A stretch of 64,000 nt of DNA from Rhodospirillaceae bacterium. GTDB lineage: Bacteria > Pseudomonadota > Alphaproteobacteria > Dongiales > Dongiaceae. Below the pieces are notes generated by a model that worked only from the letters and a program-made list of their open reading frames with translations, did not search any database and was not told the DNA's origin. The stretch covers positions 1,116,001 through 1,180,000 of the forward strand of contig JADJQM010000002.1 in the NCBI GenBank assembly GCA_016712715.1. Direction: 5' to 3'. The translations under genes and the position numbers were made by a program. Positions 1 through 9,006 of this stretch are shown here, piece after piece (position 1 is the stretch's first letter; each line of letters opens with the position of its first letter).

Positions 1-962
1 CGGTATCGCCCTCTATCCCAGCGACGGAATCAGCGGCGATGAGCTGGTGCGTGCCGCCGATAACGCCCTCGACCGCGCCAAGGCGTCGGGCGGCGGCACC
101 TTCCGCTTCTTCGAATCCGAGATGGACCTGCGGCTGCAGGAGCGCCGGCATCTGGAACGCGATCTGCGCCAGGCCTTGATGACCGAGCAGTTGGAGCTCC
201 ACTACCAGCCGCTGCTCGATTGTGATCAATTGACCGTGCTGGGCTGCGAAGCGCTGCTGCGCTGGCGCCATCCGGAACGCGGCCCCATCTCGCCGGCGGA
301 CTTCATCCCGCTGGCCGAGGAAAGCGGGCTTATCATGCAATTGGGCGCCTGGGTCCTGCGCACCGCCTGCAGCGAGGCGGCCGGCTGGCCCGATGACAAG
401 ATTGTGGCCGTCAACCTCTCGCCCATTCAGTTCCGCCAACCGGACCTTGCCGAGCAGATCCTCGCCATTCTAGCCGAAACGGGCCTTGCCCCGAACCGGC
501 TCGAACTGGAAATCACCGAGGGTGTGCTGATCGAAGATACCGAGCGTACGCTGGCGGCTCTCACCATTCTCAAGAATGCCGGTATCCACATCTCGCTCGA
601 TGATTTCGGCACCGGCTTCTCATCCTTGAGCTACCTGCAGCGTTTCCCCCTTCGACAAGATCAAGATCGACCGCTCCTTCATCTGGGCGATGGAGCAGAA
701 TCCGGATTCCATGTCGATCGTGCGCGCGGTCATCGCGCTCGGCCGCTCGCTGCGGATCACGGTCACGGCGGAAGGCGTGGAGACGCCGACCCAGCTCGCC
801 TGGCTGCAGAACGAGGATTGCGACCAGGCCCAAGGCTATCTGCTGGGCAAGCCCATGCCACGGGGCGACATTGCCAAGCTCTGGGCAACGCCACCGCTGC
901 GGGCCCAGACTGAACTGCCCCTGTCCGAACTGCCCCTGCGCCAGTCCAAGGCGGCGGAGTAA
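1..962 (+). pseudogene. EAL-domain cyclic-di-GMP phosphodiesterase, 3' part, frameshifted
   Basis: The gene enters from upstream. The first 40 residues look like the end of a GGDEF domain (GIALYPSDG, then ADNALDRAK), followed by a full EAL domain predicted to hydrolyse c-di-GMP to pGpG in the cytoplasm. Catalytic and metal motifs are visible: CEALLRW, NLSPIQF, ELEITEG, LDDFGTGFSSL, KIDRSFI, AEGVET, QGYLLGKP. The frame changes at 646-650, where a C run carries one extra base: the part before it reads in frame 2, and the part from 651 (FDKIKIDRSF) reads in frame 3 to the TAA at 960-962. Because every catalytic motif survives on both sides, a sequencing indel is more likely than decay. A sensor domain may lie outside the window. 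Confidence 0.9.
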
Positions 963-1043
963 CCGCACGCCCCGGATCTCTGCGGACCGCTTCCGACACG
1001 CGACGGGATTTCCCGCCAACTTACCAGCATCGGGTGACCGGTT

Positions 1044-1415
1044 TCACGCTGCGACCTGGTCGAGAAAGCCGGTGACGCTCGCGATCCGCCCGTCGCCGCT
1101 GACGATCACGAAATCGGTGCCATGGGCGATGGGTGAAGCCGCTCGGTCGCCATTGGCACCGAGGAACCAGGAAAAGCGCAGGCGGTTGTTATGCGCCACG
1201 GCCCCCTCCTTCAGCGTGAAGCTATGGCCGGGAAAGCGCGCATGTACCGCGGCGATGAGGGCGTCGATTTCCTGGCGGCCGGTCCCTTGCATCATCGGAT
1301 CGACATATTCCGCATCGGTGCACCAGTTCGTTTCCAACATGGCTCGCCGCCGGTCGATATCGATCTCGTTCCAGCAGGCGATGTAAGTCCGGGCCAGTTC
1401 CTGTGCATTGATCAT
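1044..1415 (-). CDS. SnoaL/NTF2-like small protein
   Basis: A 123-residue protein starting MINAQELARTYIACWNE, with the alpha-plus-beta pattern of SnoaL-like/NTF2 folds (CWNEIDIDRRRAMLE, YVDPMMQGTG, then TGFLDQ near the end). These folds act as small-ligand isomerases, hydrolases or binding proteins; the substrate cannot be told. ATG at 1415 is chosen over a longer frame because GAGGAGG lies 5-11 bases before it. It is transcribed divergently from the XRE regulator at 1519. This pairing is common for MmyB-type regulators, so the regulator probably controls it. Confidence 0.85.
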   Translation of the reverse strand: MINAQELARTYIACWNEIDIDRRRAMLETNWCTDAEYVDPMMQGTGRQEIDALIAAVHARFPGHSFTLKEGAVAHNNRLRFSWFLGANGDRAASPIAHGTDFVIVSGDGRIASVTGFLDQVAA

Positions 1416-1478
1416 GATGTTCCTCCTCAGGGGTTTCGTCGAACGAACGGAATTTGGCGCGGCCAAAACCATGCGTCG

Positions 1479-1513
1479 ATTACCCGGGAGGTAATGGCGG
1501 CGATAATGTCGCC
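1479..1513. promoter_or_regulatory. Candidate operators between SnoaL-like gene and XRE regulator
   Basis: Two inverted repeats lie in the 103-bp divergent intergenic region. ATTACC-N5-GGTAAT spans 1479-1495 and is perfect. GGCGA-N5-TCGCC spans 1499-1513, just before the regulator start at 1519. Both have six- or five-base arms around a five-base centre. They are plausible binding sites for the adjacent XRE/MLTR protein; the assignment is inference. Confidence 0.5.
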
Positions 1514-1518
1514 ACGCT

Positions 1519-2343
1519 ATGATCGGCCCCATGCAGATACCAGCCGTCACCACGACATTGCAGAGCGCCGGCGATCATCTGCGCCATTGGCGCCAGCGTC
1601 GGCGCCTGAGCCAGCTCGATCTTGCCTTGGAGGCGGAGATTTCGGCCCGGCATCTGTCCTTCCTGGAAACCGGCCGCGCGGCGCCCAGCCGCGAGATGGT
1701 GCTGCGCCTGGCCGACCGGCTGGAGATTCCCTTGCGCGATCGCAACCTGCTGCTGCTGGCGGCGGGTTTTGCACCGCTCTATCCGGAACGCGGTCTCGAC
1801 GATCCGTCCTTGGCCCCGGCGCGGGCTGCGATCGACGCGCTGCTCGCCGCCCATGAACCCTATCCAGCGCTCGCCATCGACCGGCATTGGCAATTGATCA
1901 CCGCCAATCGCGCGGTGGCGCCACTGGTTGCGGGGGCCGCGCCGCATCTTCTGGCCGCACCGGTCAATGTGCTGCGCCTCAGCCTGCATCCCCAGGGTCT
2001 CTCACCGCACATCGTCAATCTCGGGGAATGGCGCCATCACCTGCTCGACCGGCTCAAGCGGCAGATCGCCATCAGCGGCGATCAGCTGCTGCAGGATCTG
2101 CTGAGGGAGTTGCTGGACTATCCAACGCCCGTCCATGACGCTGGCCCGGCCGCGCCTGGATCGGCGATTGCCGTGCCGCTGCGCCTGCGGACATCCCAGG
2201 GCGTCCTATCCTTTCTCAGCACAACGATGGTGTTCGGCACGCCGGTCGACGTCACCCTCGCCGAACTGGCCATCGAGACCTTCCTGCCGGCCGATCCCGA
2301 AACAGCGGTAGGACTGCGGCAGCTAATCGCCGTGGAGGCTTAG
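1519..2343 (+). CDS. XRE-family regulator with MmyB-like ligand-binding domain
   Basis: A 274-residue transcription factor. Residues about 17-70 form a Cro/C1-type helix-turn-helix (RHWRQRRRLSQLDLALEA, HLSFLETGRAAPSREMVLRL). The remainder matches the MmyB-like ligand-binding region (PYPALAIDRHWQLITAN, NVLRLSLHPQG, LSFLSTTMVFGTPVDVTLAEL, then FLPAD). Relatives bind fatty-acid-like or other small ligands and control an adjacent divergent gene. The first ATG is at 1519 and a second in-frame ATG at 1531 is possible. The 3' end overlaps the convergent DUF2000 gene by 21 bp. Confidence 0.92.
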   Translation: MIGPMQIPAVTTTLQSAGDHLRHWRQRRRLSQLDLALEAEISARHLSFLETGRAAPSREMVLRLADRLEIPLRDRNLLLLAAGFAPLYPERGLDDPSLAPARAAIDALLAAHEPYPALAIDRHWQLITANRAVAPLVAGAAPHLLAAPVNVLRLSLHPQGLSPHIVNLGEWRHHLLDRLKRQIAISGDQLLQDLLRELLDYPTPVHDAGPAAPGSAIAVPLRLRTSQGVLSFLSTTMVFGTPVDVTLAELAIETFLPADPETAVGLRQLIAVEA

Positions 2344-2751
2344 TCCCTTCACCACCTTGTCGACTTCCTTGCGCGGGGCGTGGATGGCGAGCCCCACGAG
2401 GTCGAGGGCCTCCGTCGGCACGGCGGCCACCGCGGCCCGGTTGTCCTGGTCGTTGCCGGTCGCAAACAATTCCCGGGTATAGATCGAAACCTGCAGGTTG
2501 CGGTCGCTGGCCCGCTGGCGGGTGCGCGCGAGTTCCGCGCCGCTGGCGGCAAAGATCAGGATCGGCTGGCGGATGAGCTTGCCGTAATGCTTGCCCGATC
2601 CGTCGCGATAGAATTCACCCGGTAATTCCGGGTAGGATCCGGGCAGGCCGCCGGCCAGGAAGCTGGCGACATTGAGCTTCTGCCAGGTGGCGAGGTCCGC
2701 GCGGACCAGGATGGCGATCTTGGTGTCGAAACGTTGAGGCATGTCTGTCAT
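2323..2751 (-). CDS. DUF2000 family protein
   Basis: A 142-residue protein that begins MTDMPQRFDTKIAILVRADLA and continues WQKLNVASFLAGGLPGSYPE, the typical opening of DUF2000 proteins. The fold resembles peptidyl-tRNA hydrolase type 2, but no function is established for the family. The start is uncertain (2751 or 2742) because no good ribosome site is present. The gene overlaps the XRE gene at its 3' end and, by two bases, the start of the AraC gene at its 5' end. DUF2000 next to an AraC regulator is a recurring pair, so control by that regulator is likely. Confidence 0.88.
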   Translation of the reverse strand: MTDMPQRFDTKIAILVRADLATWQKLNVASFLAGGLPGSYPELPGEFYRDGSGKHYGKLIRQPILIFAASGAELARTRQRASDRNLQVSIYTRELFATGNDQDNRAAVAAVPTEALDLVGLAIHAPRKEVDKVVKGLSLHGD

Positions 2752-3658
2752 GGGCCGGAAAATAGCCGAGCCGAAATCAGTGGGTCTTGAACGATCCTGC
2801 GGAAATGGGCACCGGGACTGGCTGCGCTATGCCCCGGCCGCACCGGGCATCGGGCGGTTGGAAGCCTTTTTTACCGGTCATGCCTATGATGATCATCGCC
2901 ACGACACCTATGCCTTGGGACTCACTTTGTCCGGCGTGCAGAGCTTCGATTATCGCGGCGCGCGCCAGGACAGTGCTGCTGGCCAGGTCATGGTGCTGCA
3001 TCCCGACGAGTCCCATAACGGCCGCGCCGGCGTCGTCGAGGGTTTTCGCTATCGCATGATCTATGTGGCGCCGCACCTCATCACCGCGGCGCTGGGTGGC
3101 CGTGTCCGGCATCTTCCCTTCCTGCGCGAGGCGGTCTCGCAAGAGCCGCATCTGGTTGCCGCCTTACGCCAGGCCCTGGGCGATATCGATCAGCCACTGG
3201 AAGAACTGGCGGCCGACAATGTGGTAACGACCCTGGCCGAGGCGCTCATCGCCAATGATCCCACCGCGCGGAAATCAGCGCGCGGCAGGCCGCAGAAAAA
3301 TGCCTACCGCGAAGCCGACCTTGCGCGGCAGTTCCTCGATGCACATTGCGCCGAACTGGTGACCTCGGACGCGCTGGAGAAAGTGAGCGGCCTCGACCGT
3401 TTTTCACTGACACGCCAGTTCCGCACCCATTTCGGGACAGCGCCCTATAACTATCTGGTCATGCGGCGCCTGGAACGGGCGCGTGACCTGCTGGTGGCCG
3501 GCGAGAGCTTCGCCGAGGCGGCGCTGCAGGCGGGCTTTGCCGACCAAAGCCACTTCATCCGCCAGTTCAAGCGCGCCTATGGCGTCACACCCGGGCATTG
3601 GCGGCAGATGATCCGTGCTGCGGGCCGCGGCGCCAACGGTTCCGGGCCAGTCGCCTAA
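2750..3658 (+). CDS. AraC family transcriptional regulator
   Basis: About 302 residues. The N-terminal half is a cupin-type AraC ligand-binding domain (HAYDDHRHDTYALG, MVLHPDESHNG, MIYVAPHLI). The C-terminal 100 residues hold two helix-turn-helix motifs (GLDRFSLTRQFRTHFGTAP and FADQSHFIRQFKRAYGVTP). ATG 2750 is preferred over ATG 2741 because GAGG at 2736-2739 is correctly spaced only for the former. It is divergent from DUF2000, with the two starts overlapping, so any operator must lie inside one or other coding region. Confidence 0.93.
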   Translation: MGRKIAEPKSVGLERSCGNGHRDWLRYAPAAPGIGRLEAFFTGHAYDDHRHDTYALGLTLSGVQSFDYRGARQDSAAGQVMVLHPDESHNGRAGVVEGFRYRMIYVAPHLITAALGGRVRHLPFLREAVSQEPHLVAALRQALGDIDQPLEELAADNVVTTLAEALIANDPTARKSARGRPQKNAYREADLARQFLDAHCAELVTSDALEKVSGLDRFSLTRQFRTHFGTAPYNYLVMRRLERARDLLVAGESFAEAALQAGFADQSHFIRQFKRAYGVTPGHWRQMIRAAGRGANGSGPVA

Positions 3659-3674
3659 TCGGAGGAATGGCCTG

Positions 3675-4400
3675 TCAACTGCCGCCGCGGGCCGCGGCCC
3701 GGGCCAGATAATCGCGCGCCGCCGCATCGATTGTCGCCCAGTGCGGCAGCAGGTCGCGGCGGAACAGCACCCGGTAGCCGTAATCCCGCCCGATCTGCCG
3801 GCGCAGTGAGCAATAGCTGCCGGTGCCGGTCGAGGGCGGCACGTCGGTGCGGCAATCGATCGATGTGTCGACGATCTTGCCGGACCGCCGCAGGTAGAAG
3901 ATGGGGGCGGTCTCGTCCGGCTGCGCCGGCTCCAGTGCCTCCAGTCCCGCCTCCGCGACATTGCGCCGGACATAGACCGCGCGGCCACCGTCGGGTAGCA
4001 GCTTGGAGCGCGGATCATAGTGATACTCTGTGCCGGCAATGCGGGCCTCGCGTCCCGGCCAGTCGGCGAAGTTGACGATCAGGGGACGATCCGCCGCCGG
4101 ATTGCTTTCCGGTGCCAGGACATCGATCTGAACGACACTGCCGGCAGCCTTAGGAAAACCGGCGATCAGCCTGCCCGGCTGCATCTGCAGGGCCACGCGG
4201 GCCAGGTTTGGTGGCGTCTCAAACGGCAACACCGGCCAGATCTGCAACACCTCGGCGCCGGCAAAGTCAAATGTGGCACCCCCGACCCGGTAAAGCTCCG
4301 CCTTGGGGGTTGGCGGGGGCGGCGTCTGGCTGCAACCGAGCAGTGCGGCACAGGCGCCAAGCAGCAGTGCAACCCCGAAGGTTCTGCAAAGATCGCGCAT
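3675..4400 (-). CDS. Putative lipoprotein of unknown function
   Basis: A 241-residue protein. Its N terminus MRDLCRTFGVALLLGACAA is followed by a lipobox ending LLGC, then a proline-rich linker (QTPPPPTPKAE), so it should be lipid-anchored in the envelope. The mature part is beta-rich with two cysteines near the end (IDCRTDVPP, YCSLRRQIGRDYG). No family was recognised. ATG 4400 has GGGAG upstream; the longer frame to 4445 would bury the signal peptide. It converges with the AraC gene (16 bp between stops). Confidence 0.75.
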   Translation of the reverse strand: MRDLCRTFGVALLLGACAALLGCSQTPPPPTPKAELYRVGGATFDFAGAEVLQIWPVLPFETPPNLARVALQMQPGRLIAGFPKAAGSVVQIDVLAPESNPAADRPLIVNFADWPGREARIAGTEYHYDPRSKLLPDGGRAVYVRRNVAEAGLEALEPAQPDETAPIFYLRRSGKIVDTSIDCRTDVPPSTGTGSYCSLRRQIGRDYGYRVLFRRDLLPHWATIDAAARDYLARAAARGGS

Positions 4401-4542
4401 GACGACATCTCCCTGCCGGGCATGAGGATTAGCCGATACCAACATAACATAGCCTTGGTCGATTTATGCCGCCAGCCGTCTGCGAATAGGGTATCTCTGC
4501 CGCCATTCAGCCACCGCCAAACCCGGAAAGAGGGAACCAGCC

Positions 4543-5058
4543 ATGATGCATAAGATCGTCGTTTCGCAATTCACCAAGATGCTGGGCAATCTCAGCGCCA
4601 TCCTCGACAAGGCCGCAGCCTTTGCCGAGCCGAAGAAGATCGACATGGAGGTGCTCTTGAACGCGCGCCTCGCCCCCGATCAGTTCAACCTGCTGCGCCA
4701 GATCCAGATCGCCTGCGATACCGCCAATCTCGGCGCCGCGCGCCTGACGGGCAAGGAAGCAACCACGCCGTCCTTCCCCGACACGGAGAAGACCCTGGCC
4801 GAGGCGAAGGCGCGCATCGCCAGCACGATCGAGATCCTGCGCAAGCTGACCGAGGCCGACTTTGCCGAGTCCGCCACGCGCCGCATCTCGCAGCCGCGCT
4901 GGGAAGGCAAGACCCTGTCGGGCGAGGAATTCCTCATTCAGCACGTGGTGCCGAACTTCTACTTCCACCTCACCACCGCCTACGCGATCCTGCGCCATAA
5001 CGGGGTCGATGTCGGCAAGAAGGATTATCTCGGCGCCATGCCCTACCGGGCTGCGTAA
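4543..5058 (+). CDS. DUF1993 family protein
   Basis: A 171-residue, mostly helical protein that matches DUF1993 (FTKMLGNLSAILDKAAAFAE, LNARLAPDQFNLLRQIQ, CDTANLGAARLTG, EEFLIQHVVPNFYFHLTTAYAILRHNG). DUF1993 belongs to the DinB/YfiT-like four-helix bundles that often bind a metal; the biochemical role is unknown. The start ATGATG at 4543 is preceded by GAGGGAA. It is followed at once by a terminator-like hairpin, so it is probably monocistronic. Confidence 0.9.
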   Translation: MMHKIVVSQFTKMLGNLSAILDKAAAFAEPKKIDMEVLLNARLAPDQFNLLRQIQIACDTANLGAARLTGKEATTPSFPDTEKTLAEAKARIASTIEILRKLTEADFAESATRRISQPRWEGKTLSGEEFLIQHVVPNFYFHLTTAYAILRHNGVDVGKKDYLGAMPYRAA

Positions 5059-5065
5059 GCGGCTT

Positions 5066-5090
5066 GCCCCTCTCCTTGCTGGGGAGGGGC
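5066..5090. terminator. Bidirectional terminator-like hairpin
   Basis: Ten-base arms at 5066-5075 and 5081-5090 pair with one G.T wobble around a five-base loop, in the 37-bp gap between the convergent DUF1993 and dadA genes. No strong T tract follows on either strand, so termination is likely but not certain. Confidence 0.55.
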
Positions 5091-5095
5091 TGCCG

Positions 5096-6349
5096 TCACC
5101 GGTACCGCTCAAGCCCCAGGCCGCTCACATCGATCTCGGGCTTGCGGCCGGCGATCATATCCGCCACGACGCGGCCGGAACCACAGGCCATGGTCCAGCC
5201 CAGGGTCCCGTGGCCGGTGTTGAGATAGAGATTGGCAAAGCGCGTGCGGCCGATGATCGGCGGCCCGTCCGGCGTCATTGGCCGCAGGCCGCACCAGAAT
5301 TCGGCGCGTGACGCGTCACCACCCTGCGGGAACAGGTCGCTCACCACATGCGTCAGCGTTCCGCGCCGACCTTCGCGCAAGGTGAGATTGTAGCCGGCGA
5401 GTTCCGCCGTCCCGCCCACCCGGATACGATCACCCAGCCGCGTGATGGCGACCTTGTGCGTCTCATCCATCACCGTGGATTGTGGCGCGCCCTCATCCGA
5501 CGTCACCGGCAATGTCAGCGAATAGCCCTTCACCGGATAGATTGGCAGCTTCAAGCCCAGCGGCGCCAACAGCAGCGGCGAATAGCTGCCCAGCGCCACG
5601 ACATAGGTATCGCCCGTGACGGTGCCGCTTGCCGTGGTGACGCCGCTGATCCGGTCGCCCTCGCGCATCATGCCATTGATCGTGACATCGTAGCGGAACT
5701 GTGCCCCCGCAGCTTCGGCGAGGCTGCGCAGCGCGTTGGTGAACTTGAAGCAATCGCCGGTCTCGTCCTGCGGCAGCCGCAATCCGCCGACGAACTTCTC
5801 GCGCACATGCTTCAGGCCCGGCTCGACTTTCAGGCAGCCCTCGACATCCAACACTTCATAGGGAATCCCGGTCGCTTTCAGCACCCGCGTGTCGGACTCG
5901 ATGCCGTCCATCTGCTTCGAGAGGCGGAAGAGCTGCAGGGTCCCCTGCATGCGCGCGTCATACTGGATGTTGGTTTCGGCGCGCAAAGCCGCCAGCACCG
6001 CGCGGCTGTAGCTGGCGATGGGCAGCATCAGGCCCTTATTGTGCGCATAGCGTGCGGCGGTGCAGTTGCGCAGCATCCGCAGGCCCCACAGCCACATGGC
6101 GGGGTCGAGCTTGGGCCAGATCACCAGCGGCCGGTGCCGCATGAACAGCCATTTCAGCGCCTTCAGCGGAATGCCGGGTGCAGCCCAAGGCGCCGAATAG
6201 CCGGGCGAAACTTCGCCGGCATTGGCAAAGCTGGTCTCGAGGGCCGGCCCCGCCTGGCGGTCGAGCACCACCACCTCATGCCCGTCGCGGGCCAGGAAAT
6301 AGGCCGTGGCGACACCGATGACACCGCTGCCCAGGACGACGATCTTCAC
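5096..6349 (-). CDS. dadA: D-amino acid dehydrogenase small subunit
   Basis: A 417-residue FAD enzyme that oxidises D-amino acids to 2-oxo acids and passes electrons to the respiratory chain at the inner membrane. The N terminus MKIVVLGSGVIGVATAY is the dinucleotide-binding glycine motif, followed by the acidic strand VVVLDRQAGPALETSFANAG and the DadA-typical GEVSPGYSAPWAAPG. The C terminus shows GLRPMTPDGPPIIG and LYLNTGHGTLGWT. The start is GTG at 6349, with GGAG 9-12 bases before it; the ATG frame further upstream adds an unconserved leader. It is divergent from the MFS/hydrolase operon. No alanine racemase is in the window. Confidence 0.95.
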   Translation of the reverse strand: MKIVVLGSGVIGVATAYFLARDGHEVVVLDRQAGPALETSFANAGEVSPGYSAPWAAPGIPLKALKWLFMRHRPLVIWPKLDPAMWLWGLRMLRNCTAARYAHNKGLMLPIASYSRAVLAALRAETNIQYDARMQGTLQLFRLSKQMDGIESDTRVLKATGIPYEVLDVEGCLKVEPGLKHVREKFVGGLRLPQDETGDCFKFTNALRSLAEAAGAQFRYDVTINGMMREGDRISGVTTASGTVTGDTYVVALGSYSPLLLAPLGLKLPIYPVKGYSLTLPVTSDEGAPQSTVMDETHKVAITRLGDRIRVGGTAELAGYNLTLREGRRGTLTHVVSDLFPQGGDASRAEFWCGLRPMTPDGPPIIGRTRFANLYLNTGHGTLGWTMACGSGRVVADMIAGRKPEIDVSGLGLERYR

Positions 6350-6530
6350 GATGAACTTCTCCAAGAAGCAAAGACTGATAGGCCCTTCTAGCCGATCGCG
6401 TGCCCGGCGCCCAGTTGCCAGGTCGGTTTGGAAGGCTGCCCGCCTCACATGACAGGCATGCCGCAGCGGGAATTGTCGGCTCGGGCCCATTCCGCTACCA
6501 AGAGCAGCAATAAGTCAGGGAAGAAAACCT

Positions 6531-7766
6531 ATGAACCATCCAAGAGGCGCGCGTGCGATCGAGGCGCCGGACAGCCGCTATGCCTGGCTGCGCCTGCTGG
6601 CCGCCCTCGCCATCGCCACCATCGGCGGCATCGGCCTGTGGTCGGCGGTGGTGATCCTGCCGACCATCGAGCTCGAATTCGGCGTCGGCCGTGGTGGCGC
6701 GTCGCTACCCTATACCGCCACCATGATCGGCTTTGCCGCCGGCGGGGTGATGATGGGGCGCCTTGCCGACCGCCGCGGTATCATGGTCCCGCTGCTCCTT
6801 GGCACCTGCGTCCTTGGCATCGGATTCGTGGCCGCGTCCTTCGCGCAAACCTATTGGCAGTTCATCATCGCCCAGGCGCTCCTCATCGGCATGCTGGGCA
6901 GTTCCGCGACCTTCGGCCCGCTGGTCGCCGATGTCTCGCTCTGGTTCCAGCGCAAGCGCGGCATCGCCATCGCCATCGTCGCCAGCGGCAATTATCTGGC
7001 CGGCGCCATCTGGCCGCCCTTGCTGCAGCAGGCGATCACCAGCTTCGGCTGGCGCCATGCCTATGCCGGCATCGGTGTCGTCTGCGTGGTGACCATGCTG
7101 CCACTGGTGCTGCTGTTGCGCCGCCGCCCGCATATCGAGCCCGCGCCGGCTCTCTCCGCCGATACGCCCGCCAGCGCCTTGCCCAGCACCACGCCGCCCT
7201 ATCTCCAGGGCCTGCTGCTGTTCGCCGGCATCGCCTGCTGCGTCGCCATGTCGATGCCGCAGGTGCATATGATCGCCTATTGCGGCGATCTCGGCTATGG
7301 CGCCGCGCGTGGTGCCGAGATGCTCTCCATCATGCTGTTCATGGGTGTCGTCAGCCGGCTTGCCTCCGGTCTCATCGCCGATCGTATCGGCGGCCTGGGG
7401 ACGCTCATCCTTGGTTCCACCCTGCAATGTTTGGCACTCATCTTCTATCTGCCCTTCGACGGGCTGACCTCGCTCTACATCGTCTCGGCCCTGTTCGGCC
7501 TCAGCCAAGGTGGCATCGTGCCGAGCTATGCCCTCATCGTGCGCGACTATTTCCCGGCGCGTCAGGCCGGCATGCGCGTCAGCATGGTCCTGATGGCAAC
7601 CGTGGTCGGCATGGCGCTGGGCGGCTGGCTATCGGGCGCCATCTACGATCTCACCGGCTCCTATGACGCGGCCTTCCTCAACGGCATCGCCTGGAACCTG
7701 GCCAATATGGCCGTCGCCCTGTGGCTGTTGCTGCGCCGCGCGCAGATGCAGCGCGTGCTGGCCTGA
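6531..7766 (+). CDS. MFS transporter
   Basis: A 411-residue major facilitator with about twelve membrane segments. The loop 2-3 signature appears as GRLADRRGIMVP and its repeat as GLIADRIGGLG. The charged segment LWFQRKRGIAIAI resembles monocarboxylate/oxalate-type (OFA-like) carriers. The start is preceded by GGGAAGAAAACCT. Its TGA shares one base with the ATG of the hydrolase gene, so the two are translationally coupled. This suggests uptake or export of the hydrolase substrate, likely an N-substituted amino acid. Confidence 0.9.
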   Translation: MNHPRGARAIEAPDSRYAWLRLLAALAIATIGGIGLWSAVVILPTIELEFGVGRGGASLPYTATMIGFAAGGVMMGRLADRRGIMVPLLLGTCVLGIGFVAASFAQTYWQFIIAQALLIGMLGSSATFGPLVADVSLWFQRKRGIAIAIVASGNYLAGAIWPPLLQQAITSFGWRHAYAGIGVVCVVTMLPLVLLLRRRPHIEPAPALSADTPASALPSTTPPYLQGLLLFAGIACCVAMSMPQVHMIAYCGDLGYGAARGAEMLSIMLFMGVVSRLASGLIADRIGGLGTLILGSTLQCLALIFYLPFDGLTSLYIVSALFGLSQGGIVPSYALIVRDYFPARQAGMRVSMVLMATVVGMALGGWLSGAIYDLTGSYDAAFLNGIAWNLANMAVALWLLLRRAQMQRVLA

Positions 7767-8992
7767 TGCCGCGGGTCAACGGCCAGCGGCTGCTGGACGA
7801 TCTCCGGCGCCTGCGCGCATTCGGGGCCACCGGCACGGGCGTTGTGCGCCTTGCTCTGTCACCGGTTGACCTGGCTGCCCGCCAATGGCTGGCGGATCGC
7901 ATGAGCGATGCCGGGCTCGATGCCGCGATCGATGGTGTCGGCACCGTTTATGGTCGCGCCCGCCAATCCGGTAAGGCGCTTCTCATCGGCTCCCACACCG
8001 ATACGCAGCCGAGCGGCGGCTGGCTCGACGGCGCTTACGGCGTCATCTGCGGGCTCGAAATCGCGCGCGCCCTCCGCGAAGATCCAGCCACCAGGGGCCT
8101 CGCCATCGATGTCGCCGCCTGGATGGATGAGGAGGGGACCTATGCCGGCTATCTCGGCAGCCGCAGTTTCGCGGGCGAGCCGGTCGACGACCTCATCGCC
8201 AGCGCCGGCAACGCAGAAGGTGAAAGCCTTTCCGCGGCACTCACGCGCGCCGGCTATGCCGAGCGGCCGCGCGTCACCTTCGATCCCGACCGCCATGTCG
8301 CCTATCTGGAGCCGCATATCGAACAGGGCGGCCGGCTCGAATCTGCCGGCAAGTCGCTCGGGGTCGTCACCACCATCGTCGGCATCCGCGAAATGCGCGT
8401 GAGTTTCACCGGCGCCCGCAACCATGCCGGCACCACGCCGATGGCGATCCGCCGCGACGCCGGCGCGGCGCTCATTGATTTCGTGCCGCGCCTTGATGCC
8501 GCCTTCCGCGCGCTGGCCGATGCCGACACGGTCTGGACCATCGGCCGCATCTCGCTCGATCCCGGCTCGCTCAGCGTCATCCCCGGCCGGGCGGAATTCC
8601 TGCTGCAATTCCGCGACGGCGATCCCGTGCGCCTTGCGCGGATGGAAGCCGCCTTGGCCGATCTGGTCCGTGCGGTCGATGCCGCCGGCCCCGTGCGGGT
8701 GACCCTCGACGAACATGACCTGCCGGCCGATCCGGTCGCCATGGACGGCGCCCTGCAGCAGCATCTGGCCGACGCGGCGCAGGCACTGGCACCCGGCAAA
8801 TGGCTGCATATGCCCAGCGGCGCCGGCCACGATGCCCAGGTGATTGCCAGGGTGATGCCGGCCGCCCTGCTGTTCGTCCCCAGCATCGGCGGCATCAGCC
8901 ATGACTTTGGCGAAGATACCGGCGATGATGATCTGGTGCTGGGATGCGAGGTCGCGGCGCAAGCGGCCGCCGCCATCCTGCGCGGAAGCTGA
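7766..8992 (+). CDS. M20-family N-carbamoyl-L-amino acid hydrolase/allantoate-type amidohydrolase
   Basis: A 408-residue zinc amidohydrolase of the Zn-carboxypeptidase/hydantoinase group. Metal ligands are visible: His in IGSHTDTQ (about 77), Asp in GWLDGAYG (about 88), Glu in MDEEGTY (about 122), a later His in LEPHIEQ and the last in GISHDFGED. The small dimerisation domain carries GARNHAGTTPM. Relatives remove carbamoyl groups from N-carbamoyl amino acids, beta-ureidopropionate or allantoate; the substrate is not fixed by sequence. ATG 7766 overlaps the MFS stop. Together with dadA this points to hydantoin or carbamoyl-amino acid catabolism, which is an inference. Confidence 0.92.
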   Translation: MPRVNGQRLLDDLRRLRAFGATGTGVVRLALSPVDLAARQWLADRMSDAGLDAAIDGVGTVYGRARQSGKALLIGSHTDTQPSGGWLDGAYGVICGLEIARALREDPATRGLAIDVAAWMDEEGTYAGYLGSRSFAGEPVDDLIASAGNAEGESLSAALTRAGYAERPRVTFDPDRHVAYLEPHIEQGGRLESAGKSLGVVTTIVGIREMRVSFTGARNHAGTTPMAIRRDAGAALIDFVPRLDAAFRALADADTVWTIGRISLDPGSLSVIPGRAEFLLQFRDGDPVRLARMEAALADLVRAVDAAGPVRVTLDEHDLPADPVAMDGALQQHLADAAQALAPGKWLHMPSGAGHDAQVIARVMPAALLFVPSIGGISHDFGEDTGDDDLVLGCEVAAQAAAAILRGS

Positions 8993-9006
8993 CAAGGAGT
9001 TTGCCG

